A stretch of 12,169 nt of DNA, taken from the NCBI RefSeq assembly GCF_030523985.1, contig NZ_JAUNHK010000010.1, positions 24,899-37,067 of the forward strand, in the 5' to 3' direction. Positions 1-7,048 of the stretch are shown in pieces; position 1 is the stretch's first letter; every line of letters begins with the position of its first letter. A program made the position numbers and the translations under genes. The notes under the pieces are model-generated. The model saw only the letters and a program-made list of their open reading frames with translations. It ran no database searches and was not told where the DNA came from. The DNA is from Deinococcus sp. GTDB taxonomy: Bacteria; Deinococcota; Deinococci; Deinococcales; Deinococcaceae.

Positions 1-223
1 TTCGCGTGGTACCACCCAACTTCACTCCCTCGCGGGGAGCCTCGTTGCATAGCCCTCTGTCGGGGGGCGTCCGGGTGGGTCTAGTCGGCCAGGGTTCCGG
101 GCCTTTCTTCCACCAGCGCGGGAGGGGATCTTCACGTCTGGGCGTGGGCGTCAGGCTTTCACCGTCCCTGACTCGCTCTTGCCCCGTGTCCAAAGCTACT
201 GGCCTCGCGTTCGCCTCGGTTGT
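1..223 (-). promoter_or_regulatory. T-box riboswitch leader (partial), probably for ileS off the left edge
   Basis: Read on the minus strand, this stretch has the parts of a tRNA-sensing T-box leader in the right order. The signature T-box GGGTGGTACCACGCG lies at 3-17. Just upstream is a Stem III-like hairpin, CTCCC/GGGAG, around 26-40. Further upstream, 150-172 forms a Stem I apex: GTCAGG/CCTGAC closing a loop that contains GGTGAAA, next to an AGAG bulge. An AGTA that could be the loop E side lies near 197-200. The candidate specifier triplet is ATC (127-129), with GAT (128-130) as the alternative. The T-box bulge TGGT should pair with a tRNA ending A-CCA, which fits tRNA-Ile (A73) and not tRNA-Asp (G73). 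T-boxes sense uncharged tRNA by antitermination. The terminator half and the regulated gene are beyond base 1, so ileS is inference, strengthened by my recollection that ileS lies near tal and rho in D. radiodurans. Confidence 0.85.
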
Positions 224-229
224 TCCCTC

Positions 230-258
230 ATGGTAGGCGCTGCGGGGGCGGGGGTCAA
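230..258 (-). promoter_or_regulatory. Sigma-A type promoter for the T-box leader
   Basis: On the minus strand a -35 box TTGACC (253-258) is followed, after exactly 17 bases, by a -10 box TACCAT (230-235). Transcription would start near 222-224, just ahead of the first T-box helix, so promoter and leader agree in position. It fires away from tal-rho. Confidence 0.75.
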
Positions 259-328
259 TGCATAGGCGACTGCGCGCTTCCAGGCTCCTTATGGCCCTTT
301 TGCCCCTTTTTTTCCTCATGTACGGGCG

Positions 329-334
329 TATGCT
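329..334 (+). promoter_or_regulatory. Candidate -10 box for the tal-rho transcript
   Basis: TATGCT fits the TANNNT pattern and would put the transcript start near 341, immediately before the hairpin at 346-390. No convincing -35 lies 16-18 bases upstream; that stretch is pyrimidine-rich with a run of seven T. A perfect TTGACA at 363-368 has no acceptable -10 behind it (17 bases on is GTGCCT), and a start from it would remove the ribosome binding site, so I do not favour it. Confidence 0.35.
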
Positions 335-345
335 AGGGGCATCCC

Positions 346-390
346 GGCACAGGTCAGGCAGGTTGACAGCGCAACCCGCGTTCCTGTGCC
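346..390 (+). promoter_or_regulatory. Leader hairpin upstream of tal-rho
   Basis: GGCACAGG (346-353) and CCTGTGCC (383-390) are perfect 8-base reverse complements. Inside them GGTTG (361-365) pairs with CAACC (372-376) around the 6-base loop ACAGCG. The outer stem ends five bases before the Shine-Dalgarno AGGAGG (396-401). In RNA it would be a stacked two-part hairpin near the 5' end of the tal-rho message. In DNA the same arms could be an operator. The function is unknown. Confidence 0.55.
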
Positions 391-409
391 TTCTCAGGAG
401 GAAAGAGTC

Positions 410-1075
<666 letters not shown>

Positions 1076-1077
1076 GC

Positions 1078-2352
1078 ATGACTGAACCCTCCGCACAGGC
1101 CCTACCTTTTCACGAGTTACAGGACAAGATTTTGCCCGAACTGCACCTGCTGGCCGCAGGGCTGGGCATCGAGAATTACCGCAAGCTGAAAAAAGACGCG
1201 TTGGCGCTGGCCATCATGGAAAAGCAGGCCGACGCCGAAGGGCAGATTCTGGCGCGGGGCTTTCTGGACATCACCTCCGACGGGTACGGCTTTTTGCAGG
1301 CCGACCTGCTCGACCCCCAGAGCCGCAGCGTGCTGGTGACGGCGGGCATCATCAAGCAGTACCACCTCCGCACCGGCGACGAAGTGATTGGCCGCGCCCG
1401 CAAGCCGCGTGACAATGAGCGGTACGGGTCATTGGTACGGGTGGAAGCGGTCAACGGCCTCGAACCGGAAGCCGCCCGCAAACGCCCCCGCTTCGACGAC
1501 CTGACTCCGACTTTTCCCGACAAGCAACTGGTGCTGGAAGACCCCACCATGGATGACGGCCTCAGCCTGCGCGTGGTCGACCTGCTGGTGCCGATTGGCC
1601 TCGGGCAGCGTGCCCTGATCGTGGCTCCGCCCAAAGCGGGGAAGACGACGCTCCTCAAGAAAATCGCCAACTCCATCGTCAAGAATTACCCCGACGTGAC
1701 GGTGATGGTGCTGCTGGTGGACGAGCGCCCCGAAGAAGTGACCGACTTTCGCGAGAGCGTGCAGGGTGCCCAGGTCATCGCCTCGACCTTCGACGAGTCG
1801 CCGCAGCACCATATCCGTGTGGCGGAATTCGTCCACGAACGCGCCCGCCGCATCGTGGAAGAGGGGGGAGATGTGGTGATTTTGCTCGACTCGATTACCC
1901 GTCTGGCCCGCGCCAACAACTTGGTGATTCCCCCGACGGGGCGCACGCTGGCGGGCGGTCTGGATTCCAACGCGCTGTACTGGCCCAAGCGGTTTCTGGG
2001 CGCGGCCCGCAACATTCGCGGGGGCGGCAGCCTGACCATTCTGGCGACTGCACTGGTCGAGACGGGCAGCCGCATGGACGACATCATCTTCGAGGAATTC
2101 AAGGGGACGGGCAACGCCGAACTGGTACTCAGCCGCCGCCTGGAAGAGCGCCGCGTTTTTCCCGCGCTGGACATCCTCAAGTCGGGCACCCGCCGCGAGG
2201 AGCTGCTGCTGCAACCCGAAGTCCTCAAGAAAATGTGGCTGCTCCGCAAGGTGTTCAGCGACATGGACTCGGCAGACGCGATGGAAATGCTGCTCGGGCG
2301 CATGGGCAAAACACGCAATAATGTGGAGTTTCTGGCCGCGCTCGCTGGTTGA
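1078..2352 (+). CDS. rho: Transcription termination factor Rho
   Basis: This is a 424-residue Rho, the hexameric RNA-dependent ATPase and helicase that releases RNA polymerase from untranslated transcripts; the length is normal. The N-terminal Rho_N helices span about residues 14-50. A cold-shock-like primary RNA-binding domain spans about 55-130, with GFLDITSDGYGFL. The RecA-like motor follows: Walker A APPKAGKT (183-190), Walker B VVILLD (266-271), Q-loop around RNIRGGGSLT (311-320), R-loop around FKGTGNAEL (341-349), and SGTRREEL (369-376). Unlike some actinobacterial Rho proteins it has no long insert. The start is two bases after the tal stop, with a weak AAGAAGG ribosome site, so translation is probably coupled to tal. 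An intrinsic terminator follows the gene. The leader hairpin before tal is the only visible candidate control element. Confidence 0.98.
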   Translation: MTEPSAQALPFHELQDKILPELHLLAAGLGIENYRKLKKDALALAIMEKQADAEGQILARGFLDITSDGYGFLQADLLDPQSRSVLVTAGIIKQYHLRTGDEVIGRARKPRDNERYGSLVRVEAVNGLEPEAARKRPRFDDLTPTFPDKQLVLEDPTMDDGLSLRVVDLLVPIGLGQRALIVAPPKAGKTTLLKKIANSIVKNYPDVTVMVLLVDERPEEVTDFRESVQGAQVIASTFDESPQHHIRVAEFVHERARRIVEEGGDVVILLDSITRLARANNLVIPPTGRTLAGGLDSNALYWPKRFLGAARNIRGGGSLTILATALVETGSRMDDIIFEEFKGTGNAELVLSRRLEERRVFPALDILKSGTRREELLLQPEVLKKMWLLRKVFSDMDSADAMEMLLGRMGKTRNNVEFLAALAG

Positions 2353-2368
2353 AATTGCGAAAAGGGAG

Positions 2369-2391
2369 GGAGCCACTCCGGCTCCTTTTTT
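2369..2391 (+). terminator. Intrinsic terminator after rho
   Basis: GGAGCC (2369-2374), a five-base loop ACTCC and GGCTCC (2380-2385) form a perfect 6-bp stem followed directly by TTTTTT (2386-2391). It lies 17 bases after the rho stop codon and ends the tal-rho transcript. Confidence 0.85.
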
Positions 2392-2400
2392 CTTGCCGCG

Positions 2401-2470
2401 CATGGTAAATATTTCTTTATATGAATGGATTTAGATTTAGTAGCTTCATATTCAAATTTATATTTTCTGT
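2401..2470. other. AT-rich intergenic tract upstream of pdxS
   Basis: About 70 bases here are strongly AT-rich between GC-rich genes. It contains ATATGAA (2419-2425) and its reverse complement TTCATAT (2445-2451), a TATATT (2459-2464) that could serve as a -10, and AAATATTTCTTT (2407-2418), which recurs exactly at 5646-5657. It may be a UP-like or distal promoter region. I find no gene in it. Confidence 0.5.
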
Positions 2471-2473
2471 CAT

Positions 2474-2518
2474 CTGACCCCAAACCCCACAACAAACTGA
2501 CACCAAATCCAGGGTCAG
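2474..2518. promoter_or_regulatory. Candidate operator or hairpin repeats upstream of pdxS
   Basis: CTGACCC (2474-2480) and GGGTCAG (2512-2518) are perfect reverse complements 31 bases apart. A second direct copy, CTGACACC (2497-2504), lies between them and could pair with the same GGGTCAG with one bulged A. The cluster sits 22-66 bases before the pdxS start. Direct repeats plus an inverted copy resemble sites of MocR-family regulators of PLP synthesis (PdxR), but no such regulator gene is in the window, so this is a guess. Confidence 0.35.
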
Positions 2519-2526
2519 CTCCGCCT

Positions 2527-2532
2527 TACACT
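2527..2532 (+). promoter_or_regulatory. -10 box for a leaderless pdxS transcript
   Basis: TACACT matches TANNNT and ends exactly 7 bases before the pdxS ATG. There is no Shine-Dalgarno sequence in front of that ATG. This is the arrangement known for leaderless mRNAs in Deinococcus. I see no clear -35 at 17-18 bases. Confidence 0.6.
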
Positions 2533-2539
2533 CCCCGCC

Positions 2540-3424
2540 ATGAAAGAAACCGCCACCCCCCAAATCAAGCAGGGCTTCGCCGAAATGTTCAAAGGCGGCG
2601 TCATCATGGACGTCGTCACCGCCGACCAAGCCCGCATCGCCGAAGCCGCCGGAGCCACCGCCGTCATGGCCCTGGAGCGCGTGCCCGCCGACATCCGCAA
2701 AGACGGGGGAGTGGCCCGCATGTCCGACCCCAAGATGATTAAAGAAATCATCGGGGCCGTCAGCATTCCCGTCATGGCCAAAGTCCGCATCGGCCACTTC
2801 GTAGAAGCCCAGATTCTGCAAGCCATCGGCGTAGACTTCATCGACGAATCCGAAGTGCTGACCCCCGCCGACGAGCAGTTCCACATTCTCAAAAATGAAT
2901 TCAAAGTTCCCTTCGTCTGCGGCGCGAAAAACCTGGGGGAAGCCCTGAGGCGCGTGGGCGAAGGCGCAAGCATGATTCGCACCAAAGGCGAGGCGGGCAC
3001 CGGCAACGTGATCGAAGCCGTGCGCCACGCCCGCACCGTCCTGGGCGACATCCGCTCCATCCAGAGCCGCCCCGCCGAAGAGCTGATGACCGTCGCCCGC
3101 GACCTGCAAGCGCCCTACGAACTGGTCAAATACGTCCATGAACACGGCAAACTGCCCGTCGTCAACTTCGCTGCGGGTGGTGTCGCCACCCCTGCCGACG
3201 CGGCACTGATGATGCAACTGGGCCTGGACGGCGTGTTCGTCGGCTCCGGCATCTTCAAGAGCGCCAACCCCGAGCGCCGCGCCCAGGCCATCGTCAAGGC
3301 CGTCACGCACTTCCAGAATCCCGACATCCTCGCGGAAGTCAGCGAAGACCTCGGCGCCCCTATGACAGGCATCAACATCAACGAACTGATTCCCGAAGAG
3401 CGCCTGGCAACACGCGGCTGGTAA
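2540..3424 (+). CDS. pdxS: Pyridoxal 5'-phosphate synthase subunit PdxS
   Basis: This 294-residue protein is the synthase subunit of the DXP-independent vitamin B6 pathway. It condenses ribose-5-phosphate, glyceraldehyde-3-phosphate and ammonia into PLP. It is a (beta/alpha)8 barrel that assembles as a dodecamer decorated with PdxT. The sequence is strongly conserved along its whole length: GFAEMFKGGVIMDV near the N-terminus, ALERVPADIR, MAKVRIGHFVEAQ with the first imine-forming lysine region, MIRTKGEAGTGN with the second catalytic lysine, and the phosphate-binding GGVATPADAALM and VGSGIFKS. Length and ends match the family. The start lacks a Shine-Dalgarno but has a -10 box 7 bases upstream, pointing to leaderless translation. 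pdxT follows after 112 bases with a possible attenuating hairpin between them. Confidence 0.98.
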   Translation: MKETATPQIKQGFAEMFKGGVIMDVVTADQARIAEAAGATAVMALERVPADIRKDGGVARMSDPKMIKEIIGAVSIPVMAKVRIGHFVEAQILQAIGVDFIDESEVLTPADEQFHILKNEFKVPFVCGAKNLGEALRRVGEGASMIRTKGEAGTGNVIEAVRHARTVLGDIRSIQSRPAEELMTVARDLQAPYELVKYVHEHGKLPVVNFAAGGVATPADAALMMQLGLDGVFVGSGIFKSANPERRAQAIVKAVTHFQNPDILAEVSEDLGAPMTGININELIPEERLATRGW

Positions 3425-3437
3425 GGGCCTACGGCCC
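3425..3437 (+). repeat. Small hairpin just after the pdxS stop
   Basis: GGGCC and GGCCC (3425-3429, 3433-3437) flank TAC directly after the pdxS stop codon. There is no T-run, so it is not a standard terminator; it may stabilise the message 3' end. Confidence 0.3.
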
Positions 3438-3494
3438 GCCCAACGTAGAAACGAAAACCTCATAGCTCACGGCGCATAGCCCAGAGCCTTCTCA

Positions 3495-3523
3495 GGTCGC
3501 CTTCAACACAGGCGGCCCCTTTT
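3495..3523 (+). terminator. Possible attenuator between pdxS and pdxT
   Basis: GGTCGCC (3495-3501) pairs with GGCGGCC (3511-3517) with one G-U wobble around a 9-base loop. CC and then TTTT follow. The T-run is short, so this would be a leaky terminator that lowers pdxT relative to pdxS. It sits about 10 bases before the pdxT ribosome binding site and could also affect ribosome entry. Confidence 0.4.
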
Positions 3524-3536
3524 CTCAGAGGTAGAC

Positions 3537-4127
3537 ATGAACATCGGCATTCTCGCGCTGCAAGGCGCATTTCGTGAGCATCGGCACATGCTGGAGCGTC
3601 TCGGTGCCCATGCCCGCGAAGTCAGGCTGGCTCAAGACTTAGAGGGACTAGACGGCCTGATTCTCCCCGGCGGCGAGTCCACCACCATGGTCAGGCTCCT
3701 GAACGAATACGACCTCTGGCAACCCCTGCGCGACTTTCACGCTTCAGACCGCGCCCTGTGGGGCACCTGTGCGGGGGCCATCCTGCTCGCCCGGCAGGTC
3801 ACGGGCGGCAGTCCCTCACTTCCGCCTCAGCCCAGCCTGGGGGCCATCGACCTGACCATTCAGCGCAACGCCTTCGGGCGACAGGTGGACTCCTTTACCG
3901 CGCCACTGGAAATCCAGGGCCTGGACACGCCTTTTCCTGCCGTCTTTATTCGCGCTCCCGTAATTACCGAACTCGGCGCAGAAGCCGAGGCACTGGCGCA
4001 GTGGGACGGCCAGACCGTCCTGGCCCGCCAGGGGAACGTCCTGGCCTGTTCCTTTCACCCTGAGCTGGGGCAGGACACCCGCCTGCACAGCCTCTTTCTC
4101 GACCTCGCCCGAAACGCGGCATACTGA
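3537..4127 (+). CDS. pdxT: Pyridoxal 5'-phosphate synthase glutaminase subunit PdxT
   Basis: This 196-residue class I glutamine amidotransferase hydrolyses glutamine and passes ammonia to PdxS. The catalytic triad is visible: Cys78 in GTCAGA, and His174 and Glu176 in FHPEL. The family signatures PGGEST (44-49) and RNAFGRQ (110-116) are intact, so it should be active. Length is normal. The ATG has AGAGG (3527-3531) five bases upstream, in contrast to the leaderless-type starts of pdxS and lysC. It ends five bases before lysC. Confidence 0.97.
   Translation: MNIGILALQGAFREHRHMLERLGAHAREVRLAQDLEGLDGLILPGGESTTMVRLLNEYDLWQPLRDFHASDRALWGTCAGAILLARQVTGGSPSLPPQPSLGAIDLTIQRNAFGRQVDSFTAPLEIQGLDTPFPAVFIRAPVITELGAEAEALAQWDGQTVLARQGNVLACSFHPELGQDTRLHSLFLDLARNAAY
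4120..4125 (+). promoter_or_regulatory. Candidate internal -10 box for lysC, overlapping the pdxT end
   Basis: CATACT (four of six matches to TATAAT) lies exactly 7 bases before the lysC ATG and overlaps the pdxT stop codon TGA (4125-4127). The ATG has no Shine-Dalgarno. This could be a leaderless promoter inside the end of pdxT, or lysC may be translated by coupling to pdxT. The -35 region (around TTCTCG, 4096-4101) is weak. Confidence 0.4.
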
Positions 4128-4132
4128 CCCTC

Positions 4133-5539
<1,407 letters not shown>

Positions 5540-5557
5540 AGCAGCAGGTCAACGCTC

Positions 5558-5597
5558 AAACGCCAGTTTCTCCCAAATCGCGGGAAGACTGGCGTTT
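5558..5597 (+). terminator. Long hairpin after lysC, probable terminator
   Basis: AAACGCCAGT (5558-5567) and ACTGGCGTTT (5588-5597) are perfect 10-base reverse complements. Inside, TTCTCCC and GGGAAG extend the stem with one bulge, leaving a small loop around AAATCGC. It begins 18 bases after the lysC stop. The stem supplies only a TTT tail, so termination efficiency is uncertain. Confidence 0.6.
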
Positions 5598-5671
5598 AAA
5601 CATTCATCACCTAGATAAGAAACTATTTTCACAAACAAAACCGAAAAATATTTCTTTCACAAATAGACCCC
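5598..5671. other. AT-rich spacer with a direct repeat
   Basis: This tract lies between the lysC hairpin and the terminator of the minus-strand lipoprotein gene. TTTCACAAA occurs twice (5627-5635 and 5655-5663). AAATATTTCTTT (5646-5657) repeats a 12-mer found upstream of pdxS. No gene or clear promoter is visible. Confidence 0.4.
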
Positions 5672-5674
5672 AAG

Positions 5675-5700
5675 AAAAAGAGGCCCTGAAGCCCCTCCTT
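5675..5700 (-). terminator. Intrinsic terminator of the lipoprotein gene
   Basis: On the minus strand GGGGC (5691-5695) pairs with GCCTC (5680-5684) around TTCAGG. Flanking AAGGA pairs into the following TTTTT run (5675-5679). It comes directly after the stop codon at 5703-5705. Confidence 0.65.
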
Positions 5701-5702
5701 CT

Positions 5703-6068
5703 TTAGCGAACGCTGACGCGCAGGCCAGTCGAGAGGCGACCACCGACTTCGACGAACAGCCAGGAACCGCCCGCCGGGACGCCTTCCGGAACCTGCACAA
5801 CGATTTCGGTATCCGTCCACAACTGAACGGCACTCGCCGGAATGACGAAGGCGCCAGCCCCGTCTTCATCGGCCCCGATCAGAACGCGGGCCGTCGAGGG
5901 GCCACCCAGGAAACGGCCCTGAATGGTGAGCGTGCCGCCGCGCACGGGCGTTTCGGACGCCTTGATGAGCAGGGGAGCAGCGGTCACGTTGGCCGTCGTG
6001 GTGGCGCGGGGCGTGCAGGAAGCGAGCAGCCCGGTCATGAGTAAAGAAGCAAGAAAGAAACGCAGCAT
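5703..6068 (-). CDS. Small lipoprotein with an IPT/TIG-like domain
   Basis: This encodes a 121-residue predicted lipoprotein. Residues 1-18 are a lipoprotein signal: MLRFF, a hydrophobic stretch, then lipobox LASC with the acylated Cys18. After a short threonine/alanine linker, residues about 38-121 form one beta-rich domain resembling IPT/TIG folds: GGTLTIQGRFLG, RVLIG, LWTDTEIVVQVP. These immunoglobulin-like modules usually mediate surface interactions. A specific function cannot be named. ATG 6068 was chosen because GGAGGG lies six bases upstream and the signal peptide begins there; a longer frame from 6107 would put a charged tail before it. A good promoter (6089-6117) and a terminator bracket it, so it is a single-gene unit divergent from the lipid kinase. 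Confidence 0.85.
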   Translation of the reverse strand: MLRFFLASLLMTGLLASCTPRATTTANVTAAPLLIKASETPVRGGTLTIQGRFLGGPSTARVLIGADEDGAGAFVIPASAVQLWTDTEIVVQVPEGVPAGGSWLFVEVGGRLSTGLRVSVR

Positions 6069-6096
6069 GGATAACCCTCCGTGGGGGCAGTCTAAT
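6068..6096 (+). promoter_or_regulatory. Candidate promoter of the lipid kinase gene
   Basis: TGGATA (6068-6073), a 17-base spacer and TCTAAT (6091-6096) resemble -35 and -10 boxes. The -10 ends 9 bases before ATG 6106, which has no Shine-Dalgarno, suggesting a leaderless or nearly leaderless message. Confidence 0.5.
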
Positions 6097-6117
6097 GACC
6101 TGGACATGACGGGTCAA
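6089..6117 (-). promoter_or_regulatory. Promoter of the lipoprotein gene
   Basis: On the minus strand TTGACC (6112-6117), a 17-base spacer and TAGACT (6089-6094) form a good sigma-A promoter. The -35 box lies inside codons 3-4 of the divergent kinase gene and the -10 overlaps that gene's -10. Confidence 0.7.
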
Positions 6118-7047
6118 ACCACCCCCCCCACCTCCGGCAAACGTTATCTGGTCGTCTTCAACCCCAAAAGCGGACAGGGCGACAGTGGCCTGAATGAATT
6201 CGTAGATTACCTGCGCGACTCGGGCAGCGAAGTCGTGGAGCGCGAACTCCACCCCGACCAGCCGATGGCCCAGCACATCGAAGACCTGCAAAATTTCAAC
6301 GCCGTCGTTGCCGCCGGGGGAGACGGCACGGTCAGCAGCCTCGCCTATGCCGCCCGGGGCCAGAACGTGCCCATACTCGCCTACCCCGCCGGAACCGCCA
6401 ACCTGATTGCCCAGAACCTCGACCTGCCGCGTGACCCGGCGGCGCTGGCGCAGATTGTGCTGGCCGGGCACGCCGTGCAGGTGGACATGGGCGAAGTCGA
6501 GGTGCGCGGCGAAAAGTCGGGCTTTTGCATGCTCGCCGGGGCCGGGGCCGACGCTGCCATGATCCGCGACTCCGAGGAACTGAAAGAGCGTTTCGGCGCG
6601 ATGGCCTACGTCATGAGCGCCATGAAGCAGATGAATCCGCGCAAGACCCGCTTTCACCTCGTCGTGGACGGTCAGAAGCGCGACTTTGAAGGCATAGGCG
6701 TCATGGTCGCCAACTTCGGCATGGCCAATTACCGCCTGCCCATCACCGACGACATCAGCCCCACCGACGGGCGCTTTACCGTCATTCTGCTCAAGGCCGA
6801 CCACCTTTTCCGGCTGGTGCCCAACCTGATCGATTCGGTGCGCTCGCGCCTGAACCTGGGCGATCCGATGTTCAGCGACAACCTCGAAACCCTGGAAGCC
6901 CGCGAAATCAGCGTCGACGCCAGCGACCCTTTTCCCCTTCAGTACGACGGCGAACTCCACGTCGAAACGACGCCCTTTACCGCCCGCATCCTGCCGGGAG
7001 CCGTGCGCTTCCTGACGAGTGCCCGGCGCGACGAACTCGACACGTGA
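6106..7047 (+). CDS. Diacylglycerol kinase family lipid kinase
   Basis: This 313-residue protein belongs to the DAGK/sphingosine kinase-like family (DgkB, YegS relatives), which phosphorylates a lipid hydroxyl with ATP at the inner membrane face. The catalytic domain covers about residues 12-140: VVFNPKSGQG (16-25), the nucleotide-binding GGDGT (71-75) and YPAGTAN (93-99). The C-terminal beta-sandwich carries GAGADA (145-150), DGRF (221-224) and the YDGE motif (280-283), all typical. The lipid substrate cannot be read from sequence. ATG 6106 is preferred because a -10 box lies just upstream and conserved sequence begins at residue 12. An in-frame ATG at 6067 would overlap the lipoprotein start. 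Its stop is one base from that of the converging oxidoreductase gene, with no terminator between. Confidence 0.9.
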   Translation: MTGQTTPPTSGKRYLVVFNPKSGQGDSGLNEFVDYLRDSGSEVVERELHPDQPMAQHIEDLQNFNAVVAAGGDGTVSSLAYAARGQNVPILAYPAGTANLIAQNLDLPRDPAALAQIVLAGHAVQVDMGEVEVRGEKSGFCMLAGAGADAAMIRDSEELKERFGAMAYVMSAMKQMNPRKTRFHLVVDGQKRDFEGIGVMVANFGMANYRLPITDDISPTDGRFTVILLKADHLFRLVPNLIDSVRSRLNLGDPMFSDNLETLEAREISVDASDPFPLQYDGELHVETTPFTARILPGAVRFLTSARRDELDT

Positions 7048-7048
7048 A

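Noticed and set aside
6..236. A 76-codon open frame on the plus strand at the left edge
   Set aside because: It lies over the minus-strand T-box leader, has no ribosome site and no domain; the RNA structure explains the sequence.
363..368. Perfect TTGACA in the tal leader as a -35 box
   Set aside because: The -10 position 17 bases on is GTGCCT, and a start there would remove the ribosome binding site. It is better explained as part of the leader hairpin.
2419..2451. ATATGAA/TTCATAT inverted repeat as a terminator or radiation-response motif
   Set aside because: The arms are 7 bases, AT-only pairs for the most part, with a 19-base loop. It does not match the 17-bp palindromic radiation/desiccation response motif of Deinococcus as I know it, and I found no such motif elsewhere in the window.
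2417..3463. A 348-codon open frame on the minus strand opposite pdxS
   Set aside because: It is Gly/Asp/His-rich low-complexity translation, and pdxS on the plus strand is unmistakable. The same reasoning rejects long antisense frames over rho (1429-2403), lysC (4055-5059), the lipid kinase (5866-6960) and the oxidoreductase (7202-8278).
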